This document shows positions 51,461 to 60,659 of a stretch of 64,000 nt of DNA, piece after piece. The notes beneath the pieces are model-generated. The model searched no databases, was not told the origin of the DNA, and saw only the letters and a list, made by a program, of their open reading frames with translations. Each line of letters starts with the position of its first letter. The first letter of the stretch is position 1. The stretch is from Bacillus sp. FJAT-26390. GTDB taxonomy: Bacteria > Bacillota > Bacilli > Paenibacillales > Paenibacillaceae. The stretch lies in contig NZ_MAQX01000022.1 of assembly GCF_001682865.1 (NCBI RefSeq), positions 917,639 to 981,638 of the forward strand. The letters run 5' to 3'. The translations under genes were made by a program, and so were the position numbers.

Positions 51461-52000
51461 TTGATATCCGTTCTTCCTGAGAGATGGCAATCCAGAAATC
51501 TCGTGTACCGAAGATTATTAGAAAACGAAATAACCGAGATGCAGAACCTATATTCAGGTAGTCAGTATATTAGCGAGTGGGACGGCAGTGAGCTCAATGC
51601 CAGTCAAATCGAACATTGGTATTATACCGGAGATTTGCCTCCAGGAGGTGTTAAAGAGAATTATTGTTTGTTTGCTGTAAGACTCATGGATAGTAACGAA
51701 TTAATAGGGATAATAAGCGTTTACCATGGGTATCCAAAAAATAATTCAGCCTATATCGCATTTCTGTATATTTGCAAAGATAAACAGGGACAAGGATTTG
51801 GAAAAGAATCAGAAATTCAATTGAGTGACGAATTAAAAAAACTAGGATATAAGGAAATAAGGGCGAATGTTGCAGTTAAAAACTGGCCTGCAATTAGGTT
51901 TTGGATAAACGCAGGGTTTAACGGAGTAAGTGGCATTTACGGAGACAAGGTACATGCAGCAAACACATTTGCAAACTTGGAGTTATTCAAGATACTATAA
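51461..52000 (+). CDS. GNAT-family N-acetyltransferase
   Basis: 179 residues, TTG start with GAAAGGGA upstream. The acetyl-CoA fold is visible from about 60: ELIGIISVYHGYP, AYIAFLYICKD, the pyrophosphate loop QGQGFGKESE, and the late strand NVAVKNWPAIRFWINAGF. Substrate unknown. A stem-loop terminator follows. Confidence 0.85.
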   Translation: MISVLPERWQSRNLVYRRLLENEITEMQNLYSGSQYISEWDGSELNASQIEHWYYTGDLPPGGVKENYCLFAVRLMDSNELIGIISVYHGYPKNNSAYIAFLYICKDKQGQGFGKESEIQLSDELKKLGYKEIRANVAVKNWPAIRFWINAGFNGVSGIYGDKVHAANTFANLELFKIL

Positions 52001-52035
52001 CTCGTTAAGCTAACGGGTAAATAACACTCATGATT

Positions 52036-52066
52036 AGCAGAGGCTGCAATGCCTGCTCTTTTTATT
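52036..52066 (+). terminator. Terminator after the GNAT gene
   Basis: AGCAGAGGC and GCCTGCT with one bulged base and a 6-base loop, then CTTTTTATTG. Its sequence and flanks recur after the DinB gene (53127-53181). Confidence 0.65.
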
Positions 52067-52151
52067 GAACTAACTGGCAGTAGTCCGCATACAGTCTCCC
52101 ATCTTATGGTATTCTCGAGATGAGAACTAATTCCGTGAGGAGGAAGCTTCG

Positions 52152-52550
52152 ATGTGGAAACCTTATGAAGAAATATGGAACCATCCAGCTGATTTAAGGG
52201 TTAAATACAGGCTTTGAACTCAAGAAGAAGGTGGTAGAAAGCATCCCGTATTTCAAGGCTAACGCTCTTATTTTTTTATGATGGAAATAACTTGAATACA
52301 GGAAAATACAGCGCAATACATCCTGAGTTTGAGGATGAATATGGAAATGTCGTTTTAAAAAGCGATAAACCTGTACCAACGGAAGGGAAAGCTAGGATGT
52401 GGATTATTTTCCCTGAAATGAGGAAAGAAGTACAGAGAATCGGATTAATGTTGGAATTTTCTATTTTTTGTGGAAGGTCCAAGGAAAGTTGCGATCGCAG
52501 AAATTATTGAAATTTTAGGGCTTCATTTAAATGCAAAATTATTACGTTAA
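52152..52550 (+). pseudogene. Inactivated EF-Tu C-terminal-domain-like gene
   Basis: Starts with a good ribosome site (GAGGAGG) and ATG. Reads MWKPYEEIWNHPADLRVKYR, an internal TGA, TQEEGGRKHPVFQG, an internal TAA, RSYF, then a frameshift in a T run; GNNLNTGKYSAIHPEFEDEY and MWIIFPEMRKEV in the next frame; and a last shift to VEGPRKVAIAEIIEILGLHL and a stop. Two stops and two frameshifts show it is dead. The pattern resembles small proteins related to the EF-Tu C-terminal domain; that family call is tentative. Confidence 0.7.
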
Positions 52551-52601
52551 CAAGGAACAGTAGGTTCAAGTAATCGATGAGACGAATAGGGGGAAACCGT
52601 A

Positions 52602-53057
52602 ATGAAGACGATCAAGCGCATGATGGACCACCTGTACTGGGCGGACGGACGTATCTTGGACGCGCTCGAGGAAAGTGAGACGAAGAATAAGGACCTTCTG
52701 AAGCTGGTTCGGCACGTGGCGGTAGCGGAACGAGTCTGGTTGTCCCGATTGCAGGGCAAGGGCAGCGCGCAATATTCCTTGTGGGAGGAAGCAGAAGACC
52801 TCACGGCGATCCGGACGATGTTTGAAGAGAACGCCGAGCAATATCGCGTCTATATCGAAGGGCTCGAAGAATCAGAGTTGGACGAGATGGTCGACTATGA
52901 GAACCAGAGCGGGGTTCCGTTCCGAACGTCCGTCCGGGACATCATGTCGCAGGTCCTCTTACATGGGCAATATCACCGGGGACAGATCAACCGGGCACTT
53001 CGGATCGAATCGGCCGAGCCCGTCCAAGTCGATTACATCACGTTCGCGAGGCTCTAA
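52602..53057 (+). CDS. DinB-family protein
   Basis: 151 residues, four-helix bundle of the DinB/YfiT superfamily; ATG after AGGGGGAAA. Metal-binding histidines are likely H10 (MMDHLYWAD), the LVRHVAVAERVWLSRL helix and LLHGQYHRGQI. Family members include thiol-dependent transferases and hydrolases, but most are uncharacterised. Its higher GC than the flanking 50-54 kb DNA hints at a different history. Confidence 0.9.
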   Translation: MKTIKRMMDHLYWADGRILDALEESETKNKDLLKLVRHVAVAERVWLSRLQGKGSAQYSLWEEAEDLTAIRTMFEENAEQYRVYIEGLEESELDEMVDYENQSGVPFRTSVRDIMSQVLLHGQYHRGQINRALRIESAEPVQVDYITFARL

Positions 53058-53141
53058 CGGGGCCTAATCATCACCATCACTCGGAATGGAATGGGATTGG
53101 CATTGACCTAACGGTAACGATAGTTGAATAACATACATGAT

Positions 53142-53173
53142 GAGCAGGCGCTACGGTGGCCTGCTCTTTTTAT
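53142..53173 (+). terminator. Terminator after DinB
   Basis: GAGCAGGC (53142-53149) and GCCTGCTC (53159-53166), perfect 8-bp stem, 9-base loop, then TTTTTATTG. Confidence 0.8.
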
Positions 53174-53682
53174 TGAGCTATTCGCCGGAAGGCCTAATCT
53201 TCTTGTCGTCCACATTATCGCATGTGATTCGAGGTCTTGCCCCATCTAGCCTAATTATGGTTTTACAAGTAGGGGGATGAACACAATAGCTCTCGAGATC
53301 GGAGTCTCACGGGCAGATACGCTCAATCTCCAGCTTCCGTTATATTACGACCATACAAAAATGAGGTCGACCAGAAAGATCTGGTAACCTCATAATACGA
53401 ACGAGCAGGATTGTTTAATAAATGTGCTACCTTTAAGTGTATTGGCTTTTTAATGCTGGCCAAAATGAAAAGAGCTTCGTCGAGTTAGGCATGTACCAGA
53501 TTGAAACTGGGCTCTATCCCTAATGAATTCGTTGAGGCTTTATTTAAATAGATCATTTTTTCAAAAAACAGGATAACAACTAGAAAATCAATAAAGTTAA
53601 TTTCAGTATTAAAATAATTAATAAAATGCATTTACAAATTGAATATGTTGATTTATAATTCAAAAAAAGAGAGGAGTAGAGT
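53174..53682 (+). other. Gene-free region before the DUF2089 operon
   Basis: No gene supported. A hairpin ATGAGGT..CCAG/CTGG..ACCTCAT lies at 53361-53392 without a T run. The last 150 bases are very AT-rich and should contain the DUF2089 operon promoter, but no confident -35/-10 pair was chosen. Confidence 0.4.
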
Positions 53683-54048
53683 ATGAGATATCCTATCATC
53701 ACACAGTGTCCCGTATGCGACCATCAACTGCACGCCGTCAAGCTGGAATGCGGACATTGCCGGACGACGATTGAGAACACATTTGAATTATCAAAGCTTG
53801 CTCTGCTCTCGCCGGAACAGCTCCATTTTGTAATCACCTTTCTAGTAAACAGGGGCAACATAAAGGAAGTTGAGAAAGAGCTCGGCATATCTTACCCGAC
53901 GGTGCGCGGCAAGCTCAATGATATTATTACGGCCCTCGGATACGATACGCAGAAGAAGCCGGAAGTCGATGAGAAGAAGGTCATTTCCATGCTTCAAAAT
54001 GGCGAAATCACCGCGGATGAAGCGGTCAAAATGTTGAAGAGTGAATAA
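53683..54048 (+). CDS. DUF2089 family protein (zinc ribbon plus HTH)
   Basis: 121 residues, ATG after GAGAGGAG. An N-terminal zinc ribbon (CPVCDHQLHAVKLECGHC) is followed by a helix-turn-helix-like region (EVEKELGISYPTVRGKLNDI) and a C-terminal helix pair rich in acidic residues (ISMLQNGEITADEAVKMLK, an SHOCT-like hairpin). Probably a small DNA-binding regulator of its own operon. Two further genes follow closely. Confidence 0.85.
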   Translation: MRYPIITQCPVCDHQLHAVKLECGHCRTTIENTFELSKLALLSPEQLHFVITFLVNRGNIKEVEKELGISYPTVRGKLNDIITALGYDTQKKPEVDEKKVISMLQNGEITADEAVKMLKSE

Positions 54049-54064
54049 GGAGGCGGAAGAAACG

Positions 54065-54496
54065 ATGAAAGAAGAAATCGGCAAAGTACTGTCCATGATG
54101 CAGGAAGGTAAAATTGATTCAAACACGGCTTCGGAGTTGATTGACGCGCCGAAGGAGAAGCAAGCGGCTCATACATCGCAAGCCGTACAGATGCTGGGGA
54201 AACCAGACTATTTCAAGAAACAGTCATCGGCATCCGGCCGTTATTTAGACAAAACGTTGAAAATTCGGGTAACATCCCAAGAAAACGATAACGTCAACAT
54301 CAATTTGCCGATTAAACTGGTGAAGGCTGTTCTCGGAGCGGGGCACAGCATCGCGTCCAATATTCCGCAGGCTGCGAAATATGTGAAGGATATCGATATC
54401 GACCTGCTGATCGATGCAATTGAGAACGAGCTTGACGGGCAAATCATTGACATCCGCTCTGGTGAAAAGGATACCGTCACCGTAGTGATTGAGTGA
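54065..54496 (+). CDS. SHOCT-like domain protein, YvlB-related
   Basis: 143 residues from the ATG at 54065, with AAGGAGG at 54046-54052; a GTG at 54041 overlaps the previous gene but lacks a ribosome site. The N-terminal helical hairpin (MMQEGKIDSNTASELIDA) resembles that of the DUF2089 protein before it. The C-terminal part is beta-rich (LKIRVTSQENDNVNINLPIK, then IIDIRSGEKDTVTVVIE). Similar proteins accompany DUF2089 genes in Bacillus relatives (yvl-type loci linked to envelope stress). Role unknown. Confidence 0.75.
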   Translation: MKEEIGKVLSMMQEGKIDSNTASELIDAPKEKQAAHTSQAVQMLGKPDYFKKQSSASGRYLDKTLKIRVTSQENDNVNINLPIKLVKAVLGAGHSIASNIPQAAKYVKDIDIDLLIDAIENELDGQIIDIRSGEKDTVTVVIE

Positions 54497-54502
54497 GAGG
54501 TC

Positions 54503-54847
54503 ATGATGATTGTGAAGGTTAAAAGCAAGGAGCACGCTTTTACGATTCCGGTCCCGTATGCTATGTTGCGCATGGGGAGCGGTATACTGACTTCTAAATT
54601 AGTCCAACGCATTGTGAAGGATTGGATGAACAAGCACGGCAGACATGCGGATGGGCACTTGAGCCGGAAGCATGATTTTGAATCGGACAGCAGCCAGTTT
54701 GGGATTGAACTGGTGCTGTCGATTCTCGAAAACCAAAACACGAAGCAAGCGATCAGGCAGCTCATCAAGGAGTTGCAACGCTGCAAAGGGGCGGTTCTGG
54801 TCGATGTCCAGACCCAGGACGGCACGGAAGTGTTGATTAAATTATAG
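54503..54847 (+). CDS. Conserved hypothetical protein of the DUF2089 operon
   Basis: 114 residues, starting 6 bases after the preceding stop (ATG ATG; either may serve) with GTGAGAGGTC upstream. No signal peptide or membrane segment; ends in a strand-like VLVDVQTQDGTEVLIKL similar in style to the C-terminus of its neighbour. Not recognised. Co-transcription with the two genes upstream is clear from spacing. Confidence 0.7.
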   Translation: MMIVKVKSKEHAFTIPVPYAMLRMGSGILTSKLVQRIVKDWMNKHGRHADGHLSRKHDFESDSSQFGIELVLSILENQNTKQAIRQLIKELQRCKGAVLVDVQTQDGTEVLIKL

Positions 54848-54876
54848 GCAAAACCTTCATTTAAGGGAGGCAACAA

Positions 54877-54969
54877 ATGCAGACCATGCAATCCAATTCC
54901 ATTCAAGTAAAAGGACTTGCGGAAGATATGACGCATGGAGTGCCCAGAATATCATTAGCGAACGGCTGA
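54877..54969 (+). CDS. 30-residue ORF at the end of the DUF2089 operon
   Basis: ATG with GGGAGG upstream, 29 bases after the previous stop, encoding MQTMQSNSIQVKGLAEDM followed by THGVPRISLANG. It could be a small protein or the stub of a truncated fourth gene. No family recognised. Confidence 0.35.
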   Translation: MQTMQSNSIQVKGLAEDMTHGVPRISLANG

Positions 54970-55145
54970 CTTGACACCCAATGCGCGGATGGGTCCTGCT
55001 ATCGAGGTAACAAGTTGGTTAGTCTACCGCGTTTTCTTGTTACGGGATAAAGCTCTTGTGAAAATTTGAAAAGATCCATTCCGATTTTGACAAGAACTTT
55101 ATTTTGTTTTTTTTTTTTAAAATACATGGGGAACTCTCATAAAAT

Positions 55146-55196
55146 AAGGCGGCTGCTTTCCGAAAGAAATGTCGGAAAGCAGCCGCCTTTAAAGCT
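55146..55196. terminator. Strong bidirectional terminator
   Basis: Perfect 18-bp stem (55146-55163 with 55172-55189) and 8-base loop. T-rich sequence follows on the + strand, and TATTTTA on the minus strand. It ends the SLH-glycosidase gene and isolates it from the DUF2089 operon. Confidence 0.88.
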
Positions 55197-55221
55197 TTTT
55201 ATTTATGTTCTTCCTGCTCAA

Positions 55222-58200
55222 TCATTGGGCTGCTTCCGAGATATAGCCGTAGGCCCAATGGTTGACATTTATATCTGTAAAGCTGTTCGTGGACTGCTCT
55301 TCGCTTGCTGCCGCTTCTCTTCCGAGGAGCCTGCAAAGAACGGTGACGATTTGCGCTCGGGTTAGTTCGTCGTCCGGGCGGAAAGAGTGGTCCTCAAAGC
55401 CGACCATCAACCCCTCGCCAGCGAGCTGCTTGATAGCTGCTTCTGCCCAGTGTCCTTTGATATCTTTGAATGTTGGAGCAAGGGAAGGTGTCCTGTCTGC
55501 CAAGAAAGGTGATAGCAGCTTGGCTAGCTCGGCTCTTGTCATGGGCTTGGCCGGGGCAAAACTGCCCTCTCCTATACCGGAAACCAATCCTTTATCCGCG
55601 AAATAGAGAATCGCATTTAGTGAATAGGCCGTGGCTTTAACATCTTGGAACGGGTTGCCTGCCACATTCACGTTTTGCTTGTCTCCGTTCGCAACCAAAT
55701 TATAGAGCATTGTCATAGCTTCTTCCCTTGTAATTGCTTTGTCAGGCTTAAAAGTATGATCTGGAAAACCGCTGACGAATGCTGTGCCGCTTCGTTTGCT
55801 TAGCCCGACGCCAGCCGAGGAAACGAGCAATTCTTCAGCTTTGAAGCCGGGGAAGGAAGGGTTTCCAACTTCAGGCTTGGCTGTTGGCGCCGTTGTAGGA
55901 GCCGCAGTTGGAGCAGTCGTAGGCGCAGGTGTCGGCGCTGCCGTCGGAGCCGGCGTTGGGCTGCTGCTCGGGCTTGGAGTCGGTTCTACAGGTGCTGCTA
56001 GAACCGGACCGGCTGAGAGCGCCGTGACCGGCGTTCCTTCTTGAGCCGCGCTGCGAGGCGTGATCTCCACTTGCAAATAGCGGCCGATCATCTCTACAGT
56101 TGGCGTAAAGCTCAACCCCGTGGCACCATGGATAATGCTCCTGTTCTCCAAATTCTGGTCGCTAACGGTGTACCACTGTACCGTCGTACCTTGCTCGGCC
56201 TCTGACAGAGCGTGGTAATATTCGTAGATGGCCGTAACGGCCTTGCCTACAACGGTGTTGGATGCTTCGGTCTCGATGTTCACGTTCCGTGCTTGCGGCA
56301 GCGCTTGTTCCGGCGCGTCAACAACGAAGACAGGCGCACTTTCGGCAAAAGCGCCACGTGTACCGGCGACATCGACAGGAATAACCGACAGCCTGATCTC
56401 AGACCCCAGGTCTGCTTTGGTCGGAATGTAGGATTTTCCATTCGCATTTGAGATTGGTGAGCCGCTGCGATTCCATACATATTCAAAATCATCCGCGTTG
56501 GCGTCTTTGTCGCCCTTAATGAACGCAACGTTGGCCGTTAACGGTTTTCCGACCATGCGATCGCCATCTACGGTTACGCTAGTGATTTGCGGTGGAACAG
56601 TGACCGTTCCTTTTACCTTTATCGTCACAGCGGCAGCGACTTCACCGCTGACGGTGCTTATTGCCTTCAGCTTGGCAGTTCCAGCATTTACGCCAAGAAT
56701 CTTAGCAGTCAGTCCGTTTGGTACGAGCGAAATGACTCGGCCTGTGCCTGCGTCTGGCTGCTGATCCTCGATGATCCATTTCACATAATCACCGGTTGCG
56801 TACAAGGCAGCGATACCTTCGACTCTTGCTTGAAGCGCGGCTTGTTCACCAACCTCCATGTCGGTGCTTCCGGTGATGACCATACGCGGCGGTACAGCTT
56901 CGAGCTTGATTTTATCGATGACTATGTCGTATTTGGCGGACGCTTCATGCTTGCCTGTTACCTGAAAGGTGAAAACATAGCTGCCCGACTCAGGGAATGT
57001 ATACTTTCCGTAAACATGCTCTTGGATTGCGGGAGCCGCAGCATATTGATCGAAGGTCTCGCCGAAGGTCTCGCCATTAATGAGCAATTGTGCTATGCCC
57101 TTCTCGTTTCCAAGCAGATGCGCAGCGGTTACGATATAGGTGCCGGGCTGCTGAATATCGAAGGTGAGGTAGACGCTGTCGCCAACGCTTGGCATGGCTC
57201 CGGCTACCCATTTGCCGCCGCTTGCGCTCGGGTCATTAACGGTTGAGACGCTTGCTCCGCTTGAAGCTGCAATCAGACTGGCATTTTCTGCTTCATAAGA
57301 AGGATTAGGCTCCGTTAAAACAGGCGTTAATACGATTCGGTCCGTATTCAGCACTTTGTTCGAGCTTCCTTCGAATTGGAAACGGAATTTTTTCTCGCCT
57401 GGGCTGGCGAGGGTCACTGTGCCCAAGTCGTGGAATTTGATTTTCTCGTTTTCATTCTGATTCCAGACCGCTCCTGCTTTATTTCCTTCAATATACCACT
57501 GGCCTGTGCCTCTAGAGGTTGATACCTTGGAGGCGACTTGCACCTGATAGACGCCAGCCTTGGCGACTTTCACAGCAAACTCGATATAGCTGCCGGCCGT
57601 TGTAGTTGAAGAGGTAAAATTAAGACCGAACGCAGAGGCATTAGGCGTCGTCCCGCCCGCAACCTTCGTCTGAGTTCCGCCAGACACGGTTGTTTTTCCT
57701 TGGTCGAACAAATCGGATGCGATATAAGTAGCGGGAGATGGCAGGGATGGGATAAATACATCATCTGTGGATTCGAATTGGTCAATGACGAGTGAGCCAT
57801 TACCCGTTCCGTCAAAATGAACCGTAACCGCCATAGCGGCGTTCTCATTTTTGCCATAGACAATGATTTTTCCTGAGCTGTTTGCTTTCCCGGTTCCGGA
57901 AATTTTGATCAAGCTGCCGTCTAGCGTAAGCGACGAATTCTGTACATTCTCGTCCGCATACAGCATTTGGTATGGCTGATCCGCAAACTCCTGAATCCAG
58001 TAAGCTTTGCCTTTGGTCGTATTTTCATCGAGATCAATCCTGAAGTTCTTCAGCTGTTCGCCCGTCAGCAGCCCCTTGAACCGATAGGTGACAATCCCGG
58101 TGTCATCCAGCGTAATGTCCTCCACCAAGTACGACTTGTTCTTGTCCAACCATCTAAGATTGACATCAACTGCTGCTGCCCCGGGCTTGCCGCCACCTGT

Positions 58201-60177
58201 TGCAATCATGAGCGCTTGTTCCTTGTTCTCAGATACGTGCATTAGTACGTAAGGGCCCGCGTTCTGATTCCAATTCGCTGCCACATTGCTGTCCCAGCCC
58301 TCGCCAGCATAGACTGGACGAATGATCGTGTCCGTCAGAGCTTGAATCCGCGGAGATTTCCGCCAAGCGTTGAATTTGCCCGCAAGCTCGATATTGGCTG
58401 CACTCCAAGTATCAGGAGAAGCTCCATGCTTGATATTTCTCGCAAACATGTATTTATAGAAGTTCGACATATCGCCTGTGCTCATATTGCCGGAATTGAA
58501 GTAAACCGAATTGAGCGGCAGATGGCCGAACTGCCCACCGAACAACGAAATATCCAATGTCTCGCCGTACTCTGTAGAAGAGGTCGTCCAGCCGTTGTTA
58601 ATGACATGGAGCAGCTCGTTTGCGCGGTCGCCTTGAGAGGGCCAAATGTCCACCTCCGTCGTATATTTAACCTTATACTCCGGATTTTCCTCAACAATGC
58701 CGTTCATGAGATCCTTGGACAAAACGTTTTTGCGGTAGACGTTGTCGGTCGGATGTGAATACTCCGTAACCTCCTCATTTAGCCAAAACTGGGTAAGATC
58801 GATCATCTGATGATCAAGATGATAGTTGTCGATCATATATTGAATTTTTTCCTTTTTGGCTGCAATTACGGCCGGATCTGCGAGATCATTGCCGCGATTA
58901 TGGTAACCGCCAGACAAGGAATACCAGAGCCCGAACAGCAGTCCTTCGTCTTTGTAATAATCGGCCAGGCGGTTCATGTTATCCGTGTAGGAAGGGAGGG
59001 GCGTTACGCCATCGCGTGACGTACCGTTGCTGTCAGTATTGTTCCAGCCGTCGTCGAACATAACCATATCGAAGCCCGCTTGCTTCGTAATCGGCACGGC
59101 GGTCGATTTGTAGAATGCCTCGCTGCGCTTGCCATTTCCCCATTGCCAGTCATTCGTGTTGAGAATGGTGGATGTATGGTTGTACTTAAAGCGGGCGCGA
59201 AGATGCTCTTCAACTGCCATCTTGGCATCTACAATATCCCCGGTGAAGGCCGTGAGATTGATGGCAATATACTCGAATTGCTCTTGCGGGAACAAAACGA
59301 GCTGCAGCGCTTCCGGATTGGTGGATACGGTGACTTGTTTGCCTTTAAAGGCGCTGATACCTGCAAAAGCGCGGGCCATATACGTTTGCCCTGTATCGGG
59401 AACGCTGGGATCCCGTCTGTACACCTGCGTTTTGGAGTTTACCTCAGGTCCGATATAGAAGCCGTCACCAGATTGATATCGATTGATTAGCACTTTAATA
59501 TCTTCGCTTGCTTTGCCGCAATCGGCTTGATCAACGCCGGTGGCATTGCTTTTCCATTTGGTAATACAGGTATAGTGCAGGTTTCTAGGCTCGTCCGGCA
59601 TGTCCAGCTTGAGGACATCGGAGGCTGTAATTTGAAGCCGTTTATCTACGCTGTTATTGCGGATGTATGTTTGATATTTCAGGCCTGCGTTGCCGTCATA
59701 GATTTCAAAAGACAGCGTAATCGTGATGCCGTCCTTCGTCACGGGAAGCTCTAACCGCTTTCCTATGATCGAGCTGACGGCTTTTTCCGTCGTCATCGAA
59801 AGATTTTGCACGGTAGGGGTTCCAAGAGCATAACCGCTATCGCTGGCATTCAGCGTTTGTACGGCTCCAATGGCTTCTTTGCCGGTCTGACCGTTCTCCA
59901 ACAGGCGATAGCTGTAGGAGAACAGGGACGATCGATTAATTGCCTGACCTTGTGGCAGATACTCCCTCCCCGCGCGTTTATTGAAGAAGCTGTTGATTTG
60001 TAGACGACCTTCATTTGTAAATTCAATTTCCGTCCGGATCACATCATTCTCCAGCGTCCATTTATTTCCTGACTGGGTGCTAGTGGCCTCTGCTGCCAAT
60101 ACTTGCATGCCGGGCAGGAGCATGGCGAGAATGAGGATGAAGCTAACTAACTTTTTCGTAAAACGTTTCTTGATCAT
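55222..60177 (-). CDS. SLH-anchored glycosidase, clan GH-D-like (alpha-galactosidase/alpha-N-acetylgalactosaminidase type)
   Basis: 1651 residues, ATG after AGGAGGGG. Signal peptide about 1-28. An N-terminal beta-supersandwich (30-330) and a TIM barrel (340-660) with WQWGNGKRSEAF, FDDGW (374-378) and HQMIDLTQFW resemble clan GH-D alpha-galactosidases. D460 fits the nucleophile position, but the usual KWD motif is absent, so family and substrate are uncertain. Then a C-terminal sandwich, two CBM6/35-like modules (about 860-1140), Big_2 and two Ig-like domains to about 1440, a Pro-Thr-Ala linker, and SLH repeats (about 1505-1651) for wall attachment. No cohesin or dockerin. A cre box lies just upstream. 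Divergent from a sugar importer that probably takes up its product. Confidence 0.85.
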   Translation of the reverse strand: MIKKRFTKKLVSFILILAMLLPGMQVLAAEATSTQSGNKWTLENDVIRTEIEFTNEGRLQINSFFNKRAGREYLPQGQAINRSSLFSYSYRLLENGQTGKEAIGAVQTLNASDSGYALGTPTVQNLSMTTEKAVSSIIGKRLELPVTKDGITITLSFEIYDGNAGLKYQTYIRNNSVDKRLQITASDVLKLDMPDEPRNLHYTCITKWKSNATGVDQADCGKASEDIKVLINRYQSGDGFYIGPEVNSKTQVYRRDPSVPDTGQTYMARAFAGISAFKGKQVTVSTNPEALQLVLFPQEQFEYIAINLTAFTGDIVDAKMAVEEHLRARFKYNHTSTILNTNDWQWGNGKRSEAFYKSTAVPITKQAGFDMVMFDDGWNNTDSNGTSRDGVTPLPSYTDNMNRLADYYKDEGLLFGLWYSLSGGYHNRGNDLADPAVIAAKKEKIQYMIDNYHLDHQMIDLTQFWLNEEVTEYSHPTDNVYRKNVLSKDLMNGIVEENPEYKVKYTTEVDIWPSQGDRANELLHVINNGWTTSSTEYGETLDISLFGGQFGHLPLNSVYFNSGNMSTGDMSNFYKYMFARNIKHGASPDTWSAANIELAGKFNAWRKSPRIQALTDTIIRPVYAGEGWDSNVAANWNQNAGPYVLMHVSENKEQALMIATGGGKPGAAAVDVNLRWLDKNKSYLVEDITLDDTGIVTYRFKGLLTGEQLKNFRIDLDENTTKGKAYWIQEFADQPYQMLYADENVQNSSLTLDGSLIKISGTGKANSSGKIIVYGKNENAAMAVTVHFDGTGNGSLVIDQFESTDDVFIPSLPSPATYIASDLFDQGKTTVSGGTQTKVAGGTTPNASAFGLNFTSSTTTAGSYIEFAVKVAKAGVYQVQVASKVSTSRGTGQWYIEGNKAGAVWNQNENEKIKFHDLGTVTLASPGEKKFRFQFEGSSNKVLNTDRIVLTPVLTEPNPSYEAENASLIAASSGASVSTVNDPSASGGKWVAGAMPSVGDSVYLTFDIQQPGTYIVTAAHLLGNEKGIAQLLINGETFGETFDQYAAAPAIQEHVYGKYTFPESGSYVFTFQVTGKHEASAKYDIVIDKIKLEAVPPRMVITGSTDMEVGEQAALQARVEGIAALYATGDYVKWIIEDQQPDAGTGRVISLVPNGLTAKILGVNAGTAKLKAISTVSGEVAAAVTIKVKGTVTVPPQITSVTVDGDRMVGKPLTANVAFIKGDKDANADDFEYVWNRSGSPISNANGKSYIPTKADLGSEIRLSVIPVDVAGTRGAFAESAPVFVVDAPEQALPQARNVNIETEASNTVVGKAVTAIYEYYHALSEAEQGTTVQWYTVSDQNLENRSIIHGATGLSFTPTVEMIGRYLQVEITPRSAAQEGTPVTALSAGPVLAAPVEPTPSPSSSPTPAPTAAPTPAPTTAPTAAPTTAPTAKPEVGNPSFPGFKAEELLVSSAGVGLSKRSGTAFVSGFPDHTFKPDKAITREEAMTMLYNLVANGDKQNVNVAGNPFQDVKATAYSLNAILYFADKGLVSGIGEGSFAPAKPMTRAELAKLLSPFLADRTPSLAPTFKDIKGHWAEAAIKQLAGEGLMVGFEDHSFRPDDELTRAQIVTVLCRLLGREAAASEEQSTNSFTDINVNHWAYGYISEAAQ

Positions 60178-60205
60178 TGCGACCCCTCCTGTTTATGATC
60201 GATTC

Positions 60206-60219
60206 TGAATGCGCTTACA
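60206..60219 (-). promoter_or_regulatory. cre-like catabolite repression box for the SLH glycosidase
   Basis: Minus strand TGTAAGCGCATTCA, one mismatch to TGWAANCGNTNWCA, 29 bases before the start codon, fitting CcpA roadblock or repression. Confidence 0.7.
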
Positions 60220-60368
60220 ATAATAGGAATTAAAGACAAGCCTAAACGAAATGACCAATGCCCTTGCTCTCGCTCTTCATTCATGTTCCCCTCCATTTCA
60301 ATAGTAATAGCTTTGCTGCCCCCATTGAAGGTATCATGTTGATGCTCGGATGAATACGCTTGTCACTG

Positions 60369-60588
60369 GAGATAAACTATCCTGAATCTGTTATCTTAAG
60401 GTAAAGTCAATCATTGATATGATCGCACGCGAGGAAGGATAGGAAAAGGCGGTTCAGTAGGGAGAAAAACACAAAGTAGATAGAAGCATGCTGTATTATG
60501 CTATCTTTTGATATCTATATCTTCAATAGTCGAAAGCTATCCTGAATGGAGGTTCGCCAGATTAGGGAGCTTACGGATAGTTTATCTC
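60369..60588. repeat. Paired repeats in the divergent region
   Basis: GAGATAAACTATCC (60369-60382) recurs inverted and exact as GGATAGTTTATCTC (60575-60588). CTATCCTGAAT overlaps the first and recurs direct at 60537-60547. Spacing of about 200 bp between inverted copies suggests a looping regulator, for example AraC-type. Confidence 0.6.
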
Positions 60589-60631
60589 GGATCAGCATCG
60601 TATTTATTTCAAAGCTAGGGTGATATCTTTT

Positions 60632-60659
60632 TAGTAGCGCTACTATGAAAGTGCTTACA
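60632..60659 (+). promoter_or_regulatory. Palindrome and cre-like box upstream of the importer
   Basis: TAGTAGCGCTACTA (60632-60645) is a perfect 14-bp palindrome, joined directly to TGAAAGTGCTTACA (60646-60659), a cre box with one mismatch. Both lie 34-61 bases before the binding-protein start, suitable for a LacI-type repressor and CcpA. Confidence 0.65.

Noticed and set aside
55784..56044. Plus-strand frame with Val/Gly/Ala repeats
   Set aside because: It is the antisense of the Pro-Thr-Ala linker of the SLH glycosidase.
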